From NCBI RefSeq assembly GCF_003054705.1, contig NZ_QAYX01000024.1, positions 1 to 64,000 on the forward strand: DNA of 64,000 bases. The letters are read 5' to 3'. This DNA is from Opitutus sp. ER46. GTDB taxonomy: Bacteria > Verrucomicrobiota > Verrucomicrobiia > Opitutales > Opitutaceae. Shown here one piece after another: positions 42,661-50,787 of the stretch. Numbering within the stretch: position 1 is the stretch's first letter; every line of letters starts with the position of its first letter. The translations under genes and the position numbers were made by a program. A model generated the notes under the pieces. The model worked only from the letters and a program-made list of their open reading frames with translations. It had not been told where the DNA came from and did not search any database.

Positions 42661-42693
42661 AAGACGCCGGCGCATTTGCGGCCGGCGTTTTCG
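42661..42693 (+). terminator. Intrinsic terminator after the LysR gene
   Basis: Stem AAGACGCCGGC (42661-42671) with GCCGGCGTTTT (42681-42691), one G-T pair, 9-nt loop, ending in a T-rich run. It lies 51 bp past the LysR stop and just before the thioredoxin-like gene. Confidence 0.75.
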
Positions 42694-42716
42694 TTTCTAC
42701 GCTCCGCCCTCCCACG

Positions 42717-43349
42717 ATGAAGACGCATCCTTTCCTCCTGGCCGGTGCCGCCTTGGCGACCCTGGCCGCCTGTTCCCCCCGCCAGAAGCCCGACCCGAAG
42801 GTCGATGCGCCGTCGCAGGCCGCCGTGGCCGCGGCAAGCGAGGGGACCGCGGCGGCCGCTCCGACCGCCGCCTTCACGCCTGGCTCGGTCACCCCGGCCG
42901 CGCCGGGCAAGGCCGCCGCGGAGGCGGCGCTGCCGGTGATCGGCCCCGCGCCCGCGTGGGAGCTGAAGGACCTCAACGGCGCCACCGTTCGGTCTGCCGA
43001 TTTCAAGGGCAAGGTCGTCGTCGTAGACTTCTGGGCGACCTGGTGTCCGCCCTGCCGCGCGGAGATTCCCGGCTACGTCGAGCTGTACAAAAAGTACGGC
43101 AAGGATCGCCTCGCCATCGTGGGCGTCTCGCTCGACCAGGGCGGCGCTGACCAGGTGAAGCGCTTCGTCGAACGGTTCGGCATCACGTATCCGATCGTCA
43201 TGGGCGACGAGGCCGTGCAGTCGGCCTTTGGGGGCATGGAGGCAATTCCCACCACTTTCCTCATCGATCAGCAGGGCCGCATCCGCGACAAGAAGGTCGG
43301 CGCCGAGCCGACCGAGGAGTACGAGAAGAAGATCGCCGCGCTGCTCTGA
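42717..43349 (+). CDS. TlpA/ResA-like thioredoxin-fold lipoprotein
   Basis: Membrane-anchored thiol-disulfide protein of 210 aa. The lipobox LAAC puts the lipidated Cys at 19. A Pro/Ala-rich spacer runs to about 75, then the thioredoxin fold with the active site WCPPC (C110 and C113) in VDFWATWCPPCRAEIP, and the cis-Pro region AIPTTFLIDQQGRI. ResA/TlpA proteins reduce disulfides in cytochrome c maturation or other extracytoplasmic targets. No cytochrome genes are nearby. The ATG at 42717 follows the terminator; it converges with the AEC gene. Confidence 0.92.
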   Translation: MKTHPFLLAGAALATLAACSPRQKPDPKVDAPSQAAVAAASEGTAAAAPTAAFTPGSVTPAAPGKAAAEAALPVIGPAPAWELKDLNGATVRSADFKGKVVVVDFWATWCPPCRAEIPGYVELYKKYGKDRLAIVGVSLDQGGADQVKRFVERFGITYPIVMGDEAVQSAFGGMEAIPTTFLIDQQGRIRDKKVGAEPTEEYEKKIAALL

Positions 43350-43399
43350 ACGCCCGCTGCTGCCCGTCGGCGTCCATCGCTCCGGCGGGCACGCCGCGT

Positions 43400-44347
43400 T
43401 CAGACTCCGACCCACGCCAGGCCGATCCGCAGCCACAGCGGGATCACGATCAACCCGAGCATCGTCGTGGTCAGGACCACCTGGACCGCGGTCCGCGGGT
43501 GGCCGCCATAAAGCCGCGCCATGAGGATGGGAATGACCGCGGCCGGCATCGCCGCCTGCACGATCAGCACGCGCTTCAGCTCGACCGAGCAGGGCAGGTA
43601 TCGCGCCAGCGCGAGGATCAGCAGCGGCAGGAGGAGGAGGCGAAGGACGCAGGCCGCGGCCGCGACCTTGGGCTGGAACAGCTCGGCCGGACGATGGAGG
43701 TAATTCGCGAGGTTCACCCCGGTCATCACCAGGCCCAGCGGAATGCCGCACACGCCGAGGCCGTGGATGATATCGGTCACCGGCTTCGGCAGCAGCGCGG
43801 CGCCGCCGGTCAGGTTTCCGGCGACCGCCAGCACGAGCGCCACCACGATTGGACTCACGAGCCGGCGCCAGCCATCGCGCAGGGACAGCCCGCTCAGGAC
43901 GAGCAGTCCCACGGTCCACAGCGCGGTCTCGACGCCGACATTGTGCACGAGCAGCACACCGGTGCTCTCGACACCCCAGATGCCGGCCATGATCGGGAGC
44001 GGGAGGTAGCCGTAGTTGGGAATGCCGGCCGCGAGGGCGAAGGTGCGCATGCCGGAGCCCACCTGCAGTCCGATCAGTCGCGCGGCCACGAGACAGACGC
44101 GGATGCCGACCCACGTGACGATAAACCCGACGAGCGGCGGCAGGAGAATGTTGCTCGGCTGCCGCAGCGCCGGGTTGTTGGCGACCGATTCGAAGATGAG
44201 GCAGGGGTAACAGATGTTGACGACGAGCCGGATCAGGCCGGTCTCCGCATCGCCATCCATCCAGCCAAGACGCCGCACGCCCACGCCCACGCCGATGAGG
44301 CCGAAGACGGGCAGGACGAGGAGCATCAGTTGCCAATACGAGGGCAT
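43400..44347 (-). CDS. AEC-family permease (auxin efflux carrier type)
   Basis: Integral membrane transporter of 315 aa with about ten hydrophobic helices in two inverted halves. Family features include FGLIGVGVGVRRLGWM in the first helix pair, NICYPCLIFES and GIPNYGYLPLPI, and the later half with GIPLGLVMTGVNLA and QAAMPAAVIPILMAR. Bacterial AEC members carry malonate, malate or other organic acids; the substrate here is unknown. No regulatory or catabolic gene sits with it. Confidence 0.88.
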   Translation of the reverse strand: MPSYWQLMLLVLPVFGLIGVGVGVRRLGWMDGDAETGLIRLVVNICYPCLIFESVANNPALRQPSNILLPPLVGFIVTWVGIRVCLVAARLIGLQVGSGMRTFALAAGIPNYGYLPLPIMAGIWGVESTGVLLVHNVGVETALWTVGLLVLSGLSLRDGWRRLVSPIVVALVLAVAGNLTGGAALLPKPVTDIIHGLGVCGIPLGLVMTGVNLANYLHRPAELFQPKVAAAACVLRLLLLPLLILALARYLPCSVELKRVLIVQAAMPAAVIPILMARLYGGHPRTAVQVVLTTTMLGLIVIPLWLRIGLAWVGV

Positions 44348-44511
44348 TGCAGCGAGCGTCGCAGCGGGGCGCGGAAGGGGGCAACCAGATCCTTTGGCTG
44401 GCCGCCCGGACCTGCCGCCAGGCGGGGGCGCGCCGGTGCGGGGAGGCGGGGTGCCACCGGAAGTTGGACAAGCGCGCCCAAAGTGACACGCTCACCGCCG
44501 TTCATCCTCCC

Positions 44512-45081
44512 ATGCTTATCGTCGCTCTCTGCGTCGGTTACGCGCTTGGCTGTCTCTCCCCGGGCTGGCTGCTTGTGCGGCGCGCGACCGGCCAAGACCT
44601 CCGTCAGACGGGCAGTGGCGGCACCGGCGCGACCAATGCCGCCCGCGTTCTGGGGGGGCGGGCGTTTCTCCTGGTGATGGCGCTGGATGCGCTGAAAGCC
44701 GCGGCCGCGGTGCTGCTGGCGCGCTGGCTGGCGCCGGAGACGCCCTGGCACGTGCTCGCCATGCCCGCTGCCGTCGCCGGGCATATCTGGCCGGCTCCGC
44801 TCCGCTTCAAGGGCGGCAAGGGCGCGGCGCCGCTCCTCGGTGGCGCCGTGGCGCTGAATCCCTTTTTCCTGGTCGCCGCCGCGATCCCGGCCGCCATCGC
44901 GGCGGTGTTTGTCCGGCGCACCTTTGTGCTCACCACCGCGGCCGCCGCGGGCGGCATTGCCAGCGCCGCGTGGCTCCTGCCGGGTACGCCGGAGCGCGTC
45001 GCCTTCGCGGCCACCGTCGGACTCGTCCTTCTTGCCCATCGGTCGCACTTCGTGCGAGCGTCCGGCCCCGCCCCTTCCTGA
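44512..45081 (+). CDS. plsY: Glycerol-3-phosphate acyltransferase PlsY
   Basis: Membrane enzyme of 189 aa that transfers an acyl group from acyl-phosphate to glycerol 3-phosphate, the first step of phospholipid synthesis. Signature motif 1 GSGGTGATNAAR at 34-45 (usual form GSGNxGATN), and motif 2/3 FKGGKGAAP at 99-107, with H91 before it. Length and hydrophobic profile (five helices) fit. It is followed by the GNAT-aminotransferase fusion after 13 bp, a likely operon. Confidence 0.9.
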   Translation: MLIVALCVGYALGCLSPGWLLVRRATGQDLRQTGSGGTGATNAARVLGGRAFLLVMALDALKAAAAVLLARWLAPETPWHVLAMPAAVAGHIWPAPLRFKGGKGAAPLLGGAVALNPFFLVAAAIPAAIAAVFVRRTFVLTTAAAAGGIASAAWLLPGTPERVAFAATVGLVLLAHRSHFVRASGPAPS

Positions 45082-45094
45082 CCGCTGCCAAGCA

Positions 45095-46753
45095 ATGGAT
45101 ACCGCCACTGTATTCAAAGTCGCCACCACGGATGCCGAGTTCGAGCAGATCCACCGGCTGAACTACCGCACGTTCGTGGAGGAGATTCCCCAGTACGCCC
45201 CCAATTCGGTGGGGCGGCACATCGACAAGTTTCACGCCGAGAACACGTACATCATCGGCGTGCGCGAGGGGCAGGTCATTGCCCAGATCGCGGTGCGGCG
45301 GCGGCGGCCGTTCTCCCTCGATGCCAAGCTGCCGGACCTCGACCGGTACCTGCCGGCCGGGCGCAACGTGGTCGAGGTGCGGCTGCTCGCGGTGGACGCC
45401 GCGCACCGCAACGGCCCGGTGCCCGCCCAGCTGATGCAGGCGGTGGCCCAGCATTGCCATGATCGCGGCGACGATGTGGCCGTCATCTCGGGCGCCGTGC
45501 GGCGGCTGCGCTTCTACCGGGCGATGGGCTTTGAACCGTTTGGGCCCGTGGTCGGCACGGCCGAGGCGCCGTACCAGCCGATGCTGCTGACGCTCGAGAA
45601 GTTCCTCGCCGCCTGCCAGCAGCGCCGCAGCCTGCAGCGCGATGGCGCGCCGGCCCTCGTCGCGGACCCGCGCAGCCTGGTCAATCTGCTTCCCGGCCCA
45701 GTCGCCGTCTCCGCCCGCGTTCTCGCGGCCGTGGGGCGCCCGCCCGTGCCGCATCGTGCACCCGAATTCATGGATACGATCGCGGCCGTGCGCCACCGGC
45801 TCGCCGCGCTGGTCAACATGCCCGACGTCCAGATCATGCCGGGCAGCGGTTCACTGGGCAACGACGTCATCGCCGCGCAGATCGCGGGGCTGGGCCAGCC
45901 CGGCATCGTGATTTCAACCGGCGAGTTCGGCGAACGGCTGGCCGATCAGGCGCGCCGCGCCCGCCTCAACTTCCATTGGGAAAAGCTCGAATGGGGTACG
46001 CCCATCACCCGCGAGCTGCTCGACCGCGCGCGGCAGTCCGCGACCGGTGCCGGCTGGCTCTGGTGCGTCCACCACGAGACGTCGACCGGCGTGCTGAATG
46101 ATCTCTCGCTGCTCAAGGCCTTCGCCCGCGAGCACGGGCTCAAGCTCTGCCTCGACTGCATCAGCTCGATCGGCGCCATGGCGGTCGACCTCGATGGCGT
46201 GCACCTCGCGAGCGGCGTGAGCGGCAAGGGCCTGGCCGCGCTGCCAGGGCTGGCACTCGTGTTTCACGCCACCCGGCCCGAGCGGCGCACCGACCTGCCG
46301 CGCTATCTCGACCTGGGCCTGTGGGCCGCCTCCGACGGCGTGCCGTTCACTCATTCCTCCAACCTCGTTGGCGCGCTCGATGTCGCTCTCGCCGAGGTCG
46401 AGCGCTTGCCGGGCGGCCGCTGCGAGGCGCACGACGACGCCCGCTGGCTCCGTGCCCAACTTCGCGCCGCCGGCTTCGTCCTCGGCGCCGACGAGGAGCA
46501 TGCCTCGCCGATCATCGTCACGATCAAGCTGCCGCCCGAAATCTCGGCGGAAGCGATGGGGGAGCGGCTGGAACGCCGGGGCTTTCTGACCAGCCACCGC
46601 AGCGGCTACCTCGCCGAGCGAAACTGGATCCAGTTCTGCCTCATGGCTCCGCCGCCCCGCCCGGTGCTGCAGACGCTCGTCGACGCGGTCCGCGAAGCGG
46701 CGGCTGAACTTGCCGCCAAGCCGGCCGAGGCCGTCACCAGCGGCGCGAGCTGA
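45095..46753 (+). CDS. GNAT acyltransferase-class V aminotransferase fusion
   Basis: Fusion protein of 552 aa. Residues about 5-175 form a GNAT domain (FEQIHRLNYRTFVEEIPQY, VEVRLLAVDAAHRN with the CoA-site region, then LRFYRAMGFEPFGP); its N-terminal wording resembles acyl-chain-using GNATs of the FeeM/autoinducer-synthase side. From about 198 follows a class V PLP aminotransferase: LLPGPVAVSARVL, IMPGSGSLGND, HHETSTGVLND, D354 in LCLDCISSIG and PLP-Lys K378 in GVSGKGLAALPG, like the aminoethylphosphonate/serine-pyruvate group. Both domains look intact. It lies 13 bp behind plsY, so a role in an aminoacyl lipid or amino-alcohol product is conceivable but unproven. Confidence 0.85.
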   Translation: MDTATVFKVATTDAEFEQIHRLNYRTFVEEIPQYAPNSVGRHIDKFHAENTYIIGVREGQVIAQIAVRRRRPFSLDAKLPDLDRYLPAGRNVVEVRLLAVDAAHRNGPVPAQLMQAVAQHCHDRGDDVAVISGAVRRLRFYRAMGFEPFGPVVGTAEAPYQPMLLTLEKFLAACQQRRSLQRDGAPALVADPRSLVNLLPGPVAVSARVLAAVGRPPVPHRAPEFMDTIAAVRHRLAALVNMPDVQIMPGSGSLGNDVIAAQIAGLGQPGIVISTGEFGERLADQARRARLNFHWEKLEWGTPITRELLDRARQSATGAGWLWCVHHETSTGVLNDLSLLKAFAREHGLKLCLDCISSIGAMAVDLDGVHLASGVSGKGLAALPGLALVFHATRPERRTDLPRYLDLGLWAASDGVPFTHSSNLVGALDVALAEVERLPGGRCEAHDDARWLRAQLRAAGFVLGADEEHASPIIVTIKLPPEISAEAMGERLERRGFLTSHRSGYLAERNWIQFCLMAPPPRPVLQTLVDAVREAAAELAAKPAEAVTSGAS

Positions 46754-46810
46754 GCCGCGGGCCCCGGGGCGCGCCGCACCCGAACTAGCTCCTCGCAGCC
46801 ACCGCGCCCC

Positions 46811-48082
46811 TCACGGTACGGGCGTGGCCGCCGCGGCGCCGGCCTCGCCGATCGCCGACCCCGCGATCCATCCGGTCGTCCACGCTGCCTGGAAATTGAA
46901 GCCGCCGGTCACGCCGTCGATGTCGAGCATCTCGCCCGCGAAGTGCAGGCCCGGGCAGATCCGGCTCTCCATCGTGCGAAAATCCACCTCGCTGAGCCGG
47001 ACGCCCCCGCAGGTGACGAACTCGTCCTTGAAGATGCTCTTCCCCACGACGGTGAACTCCGCCACCGTGAGCTGGTCGGCGAGCACGCCGAGCGCCGCGT
47101 TGCCCACGCCCGCCCATTGCGTCGTCAGCGCGATCTTCGCGCCGCCCACCAGCCGTTCCCACAACCGGTGCGGCACGGCGACCGGGCTCCACGTGCCGAT
47201 CTGCTTCCGCGGGTTGCGCTCCCGGATCGTGGTCAGCTCGCGCAACACCGACTCGCGCGTGTGCGGGGGCACGAAGTTCACCGTCAGCGGAAACTCGTAG
47301 TTGCGTCCCGCCAGCTCGCGCGCGCCCCAGGCCGAGAGTTTCAAGATCGCCGGGCCGCTCAACCCCCAGTGCGTCACCAGCAGCGCGCCCGATTCCTTCA
47401 GTTTCGTGCCGCGCACCGCCGCGGTGGCGTTCTCCACCGACACGCCGGAGATTCCGATCAGCCGCGGATCGTCGATGTGAAAGGTGAACAATGACGGCAC
47501 GAGCGGCTCGATGGTGTGGCCGAGCGTGCTCGCGATTTCGAAGCCCACCGACGAGCGGTTCCCGCCGGTCGCCAGCAGCAGCCGTTCGCAGCGCAGCCCG
47601 GTGCCGTCGGTCAGCGTCACCCAGAAGCCGCTCGCTGCATCCCGCCCGGCCCGCTCCACCTTGCGCACGCCCATGCTCGTGAGCACGCGCACGTGCGCCG
47701 CCTCGGCCGCGCGCTGCAGGCACGCCACGATGGTCTCGGAATTGTCCGTGACCGGAAACATGCGGCCATCCTCCTCGGTCTTCGTCTCGACCCCCTGCTC
47801 GAGCAGCCAGGCCACCATGTCGCGCGGCTGCCAGCGGTGGAAGGCGCCGAGCAACTCGCGTCCCCCGCGCGGATACCGCTGCACCAGTTCCCGCGGCTCG
47901 AAACACGCATGCGTGACGTTGCAGCGGCCGCCGCCGGACACGCGCACCTTGGCCAGCGGGTTGGCCGTGGCCTCGTAGATGGTCACTTCGCCGGCGGCGC
48001 CGAGTTTCTCCGCGGCGGTGATCGCGCCGAAGAAACCCGCGGCGCCCCCGCCTACCACCATCACGCGTGTTGTTGCTGCCAT
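46811..48082 (-). CDS. HI0933-family NAD(P)/FAD-dependent oxidoreductase (BaiN/YhiN-like)
   Basis: Flavoprotein of 423 aa. The FAD-binding GxGxxG is GGGAAGFFGA near the N terminus, followed by VSGGGRCNVTH, the strongest marker of the HI0933/YhiN group. LLLATGGNRSS, THWGLSGPAILKLSA and the C-terminal TCGGVRLSEVDFRTMESR plus GLHFAGEMLDIDGVTGGFNFQAAWTTG blocks complete the family pattern. The physiological reaction is unknown; relatives include flavin reductases and bile-acid enzymes. The frame extends far upstream as a noncoding shadow of the metal-efflux genes; the ATG at 48082 is correct because FAD-binding starts there. It converges with the fusion gene. Confidence 0.93.
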   Translation of the reverse strand: MAATTRVMVVGGGAAGFFGAITAAEKLGAAGEVTIYEATANPLAKVRVSGGGRCNVTHACFEPRELVQRYPRGGRELLGAFHRWQPRDMVAWLLEQGVETKTEEDGRMFPVTDNSETIVACLQRAAEAAHVRVLTSMGVRKVERAGRDAASGFWVTLTDGTGLRCERLLLATGGNRSSVGFEIASTLGHTIEPLVPSLFTFHIDDPRLIGISGVSVENATAAVRGTKLKESGALLVTHWGLSGPAILKLSAWGARELAGRNYEFPLTVNFVPPHTRESVLRELTTIRERNPRKQIGTWSPVAVPHRLWERLVGGAKIALTTQWAGVGNAALGVLADQLTVAEFTVVGKSIFKDEFVTCGGVRLSEVDFRTMESRICPGLHFAGEMLDIDGVTGGFNFQAAWTTGWIAGSAIGEAGAAAATPVP

Positions 48083-48253
48083 TTCCCGCGAGCGTGCGCG
48101 CGGGCTCCCGCGAGTCGATCCGGTTTCCGCAAACCTCCGCCCCGTAAACGCGTACGCCCGCGGCGCGGAGCCGGTTTCGGCCGACGATCGGGCGCGACAC
48201 GCAGCGCGGATTTGACACCGGGCGCGCCGTCCGTGAGCTTCCGCGCCCCTCTC

Positions 48254-48643
48254 ATGCCGCGCTTTCGCACCTTGCTCGTCTGCCTGCTGGCCGCCCTCTG
48301 GCTGCCGGCGACGCTGCATTGCGCCGTGGATCGGCTCGGCGCGCTCTCCGCGGCGCCCACGTGCTGTGCGGAGAATGAGGATACGCCGGCTGGCAACTTC
48401 GATTCGTGCGACACCCGCTGCCAGTTGGCGGGCGTCGGTCTCGAGCGCGGGGCCGATCTCGCGGTGAAAGCGCTGCCGGCGCCGGCTCCGCTGCCGTGGC
48501 TGCTCGTGGCGGCGTTGACGCTGCCGCTGCCAGCCACCGAGGTGGCGCCGCCTGAGCCGCCGCAGAGTCCGCAGGAACTGCGGCGCACCTGGCATTTCGC
48601 GGCGCGCGCCGCGGTGCCATCCCGCGCGCCCACGCAGGTTTGA
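48254..48643 (+). CDS. Small cysteine-rich exported protein before the czc-like operon
   Basis: Protein of 129 aa with an N-terminal signal-like helix (LLVCLLAALWLPATLHC). A short segment follows with four further Cys (TCCAENED then SCDTRC), which could bind metal, then a second hydrophobic stretch (about 78-95) and a Pro/Arg-rich tail. It precedes the CzcC-like gene by 114 bp on the same strand. Similar small proteins sit before metal RND operons in related bacteria, as far as I recall, so a metal-sensing or metallochaperone role is suggested. Family not named. Confidence 0.6.
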   Translation: MPRFRTLLVCLLAALWLPATLHCAVDRLGALSAAPTCCAENEDTPAGNFDSCDTRCQLAGVGLERGADLAVKALPAPAPLPWLLVAALTLPLPATEVAPPEPPQSPQELRRTWHFAARAAVPSRAPTQV

Positions 48644-48757
48644 TGACCCGCTGAACCGGCCCTGCGGCCCGCCCTGCGCGGCGGCCGTGATTGCGGCCGT
48701 TTCCCCCCAACGTCGTGCCGGTGCTCCGCGCCGGCCGGCCAACGTGTACCGTCTATC

Positions 48758-50029
48758 ATGAACCTGCGCCGATTTCCTGTCTTCCTGCTCCTGAGTTCCT
48801 CCCTTTTCGCGGCCGAGCCGCTTCGCCCCGACCTCCTGGTCGGCGAGGTGGCGGCCCGCCATCCCGAGCTCGCGTTCTACCAGGCCGAGTTGGCCGCCGC
48901 CCGCGCCTCGCGCGTGGTCGCCGGCGCCCGACCCGATCCCGAAGTGGCCCTCGAGGTTGGTCGCAAGCGCGTGCACGACGTCGCCGGCGCCCTCGCGGGC
49001 GAGGGCACCGCCTGGTCGGTGTCGGTGGCCCAGACGTTCGAGTGGCCCGGCCGCCTCGCGTTGCGCAAGGCGATCGCCAACCAGGACGTGGCCCTGGCTG
49101 AACTCGGCGTCGCGCGATTCTCCGCCGCCCTGCGGGCGCGCGTCCTGACGCTCGCTTACGGCGTGGAGGCGGAACAGGAGAAGGCGGCGGCGCTGGCCGA
49201 GGTGGCGGAGCGCTTTCGCGCCCTGAAGGAGGTCTTTCTTGCCCGCGATCCCGCGGGCGTGACTCCCCTGCTCGAAACGCGCGTCATCGAGGCGCAGGAG
49301 CTGGCGATCCAGCGGCGCGCGACGGCGGCCGCGCTGGCCCTCCAGGCGGCTGTGACCGAGCTCAACCAACTGCGCGGCGCGGCGCTCGGCACCGCGCTCA
49401 CCGTCGCCCCGGTGGGCCTCAGCTTCAGTCCCGCCCCGGCGGCCGCTGAGTTGCTGCGCGCGGCCCGCGAGAACCACTTCGATTATCAGGCGCGCCGGCT
49501 GGAGCTGGAACAGCAGGGCTTCGCCGTGCAGCTCGCCCGCCGGGAGCGGCTGCCGAATGTGACCCTGAGTCCGTATGTTGCCCAAGAGGAGGCCGGCGAG
49601 CGGGAGCGCACGATTGGCCTCGGGGTGTCGGTGCCCCTGCCGCTGGGCGCCCGCAGCCGCGGCGGGGTTGAGCTCGCCCAGGCCCGGCGCCGCCAGGCGG
49701 AGGCCGCATTGCAGGTGGCCGAACGCGAGCTCGAGCGGGAGGTCCTCGCGGCCGCCCACGCGTTCGCCGCCAGGCAGGCGGAGGTGGCGCGGTGGACGCC
49801 CGACGCCGTGACGCGCTTTCGCGAGGCGGCCGCCCTCGCCGACCGCCACTACCGGCTCGGCGCCGTGCCGCTGGCCACCTACGTGGAGCTCCAATCCGCC
49901 TATCTCGAAGCCGTCGAGGCGCTCCTCGACACCCGCCAGGAGGCGCTCACGGCGGCGCTCGAACTGCAGCGCCTGACCGGCTGGCCAACCCCGTTCGTGG
50001 CGCCGCGCGCGCCGGAGGAATCCAAATGA
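48758..50029 (+). CDS. czcC: CzcC-type outer-membrane channel
   Basis: TolC-superfamily outer-membrane factor of 423 aa for a heavy-metal RND pump. A signal peptide (FPVFLLLSSSLFAAEP) is followed by two coiled-coil repeats (about 30-200 and 225-405). The wording PEVALEVGRKRVHD and QTFEWPGRLALR is typical of CzcC/CusC-like proteins, where the -EWPGRLALR- block is well conserved. The stop overlaps the adaptor start by 4 bp (ATGA), making czcC-czcB-czcA one translation-coupled unit. Confidence 0.9.
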   Translation: MNLRRFPVFLLLSSSLFAAEPLRPDLLVGEVAARHPELAFYQAELAAARASRVVAGARPDPEVALEVGRKRVHDVAGALAGEGTAWSVSVAQTFEWPGRLALRKAIANQDVALAELGVARFSAALRARVLTLAYGVEAEQEKAAALAEVAERFRALKEVFLARDPAGVTPLLETRVIEAQELAIQRRATAAALALQAAVTELNQLRGAALGTALTVAPVGLSFSPAPAAAELLRAARENHFDYQARRLELEQQGFAVQLARRERLPNVTLSPYVAQEEAGERERTIGLGVSVPLPLGARSRGGVELAQARRRQAEAALQVAERELEREVLAAAHAFAARQAEVARWTPDAVTRFREAAALADRHYRLGAVPLATYVELQSAYLEAVEALLDTRQEALTAALELQRLTGWPTPFVAPRAPEESK

Positions 50030-50787
50030 ACTCTCGTCCTTGCATCATGAATACCCCGGTTGCGGCGCTGGTCCTTGCGGCCCTGGCCGCTACTCCCGTC
50101 CTGTTCCTCACCGGCTGCGGCCCGGCGACCCCCGCCCACGCGGCAGAGGAGGCGGGCGTGGTCGTTGGCCCGCAATACAGCGCGAGCAAGGGACTCCACG
50201 TGCCGGAGGAAACCCGCCGCGCGCTGGGTCTCACCACGGTTGAGATCGCCGAGCAGTCCGTCGCCGGCACGCTCGCCGTCCCGCTGCGCGTTTACGACGT
50301 CACCTCCGGCCGCGCCCGGGCGACCGGCCTGCTGCCGGCCGCCTCCGCCCGGCGTTTGCGCGTCGGACAGACGCTGCAGGTGCCGGCGGCGGGCGAGGCG
50401 GTGGTCACGCAGCTCACGCCCGCGGCGGGCGCCAAGGGTGGCGCCTGGGAAATCCTGGCTGAATTGCCCGCGAGCGATTCCACCGCGATGGGCGCGTTCC
50501 TCGACGCGAAGGCAGAACTGCCGGTGCAGGCCGCGGCGGTGACCGTGCCGCGTTCGGCGCTGCTCGAAGCGTTCGACGGCACGTACGTTTACACCGCGAG
50601 CGGCGAGTACTTCGTGCGCACGCCCGTCACGCCCGGCGTCGCCACGGCCGACGTGGTGGAAATCAAGGACGGCCTCTACGCCGGCGATGTGGTCGTCGCC
50701 TCGCCGGTGATGTCGCTCTGGCTCACCGAGCTGGCGGCGATCAAGGGCGGTCATTCCTGCTGCGTGGTTCCCCCGGAGGAAAAATGA
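50026..50787 (+). CDS. czcB: Short CzcB-type adaptor lipoprotein
   Basis: Periplasmic adaptor of 253 aa, much shorter than the usual 380-500. It is a likely lipoprotein (FLTGC, Cys at 31). Residues about 50-110 carry the beta-rich segment (GLHVPEETRRALGLTTVEIAEQ) and the end holds the membrane-proximal domain (AVTVPRSALLEAFDGTYVYTA, VEIKDGLYAGDVVVASPV). The long coiled-coil hairpin and complete lipoyl halves are missing. The C terminus has HSCC, a possible metal ligand set. The start ATG overlaps the czcC stop; an alternative ATG at 50047 gives a cleaner signal. Overlaps czcA by 4 bp. Confidence 0.85.
   Translation: MNSRPCIMNTPVAALVLAALAATPVLFLTGCGPATPAHAAEEAGVVVGPQYSASKGLHVPEETRRALGLTTVEIAEQSVAGTLAVPLRVYDVTSGRARATGLLPAASARRLRVGQTLQVPAAGEAVVTQLTPAAGAKGGAWEILAELPASDSTAMGAFLDAKAELPVQAAAVTVPRSALLEAFDGTYVYTASGEYFVRTPVTPGVATADVVEIKDGLYAGDVVVASPVMSLWLTELAAIKGGHSCCVVPPEEK

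Noticed and set aside
46754-46810. Bidirectional terminator between convergent genes
   Set aside because: GC-rich and partly palindromic (GGGCCCCGGGG) but no stable stem plus T-run on either strand.
48083-49894. Large minus-strand extension of the HI0933-type flavoprotein frame
   Set aside because: It lies opposite czcC and the small Cys-rich gene, is rich in Arg, Gly and Ala as GC-rich shadows are, and the FAD motif begins at 48082.
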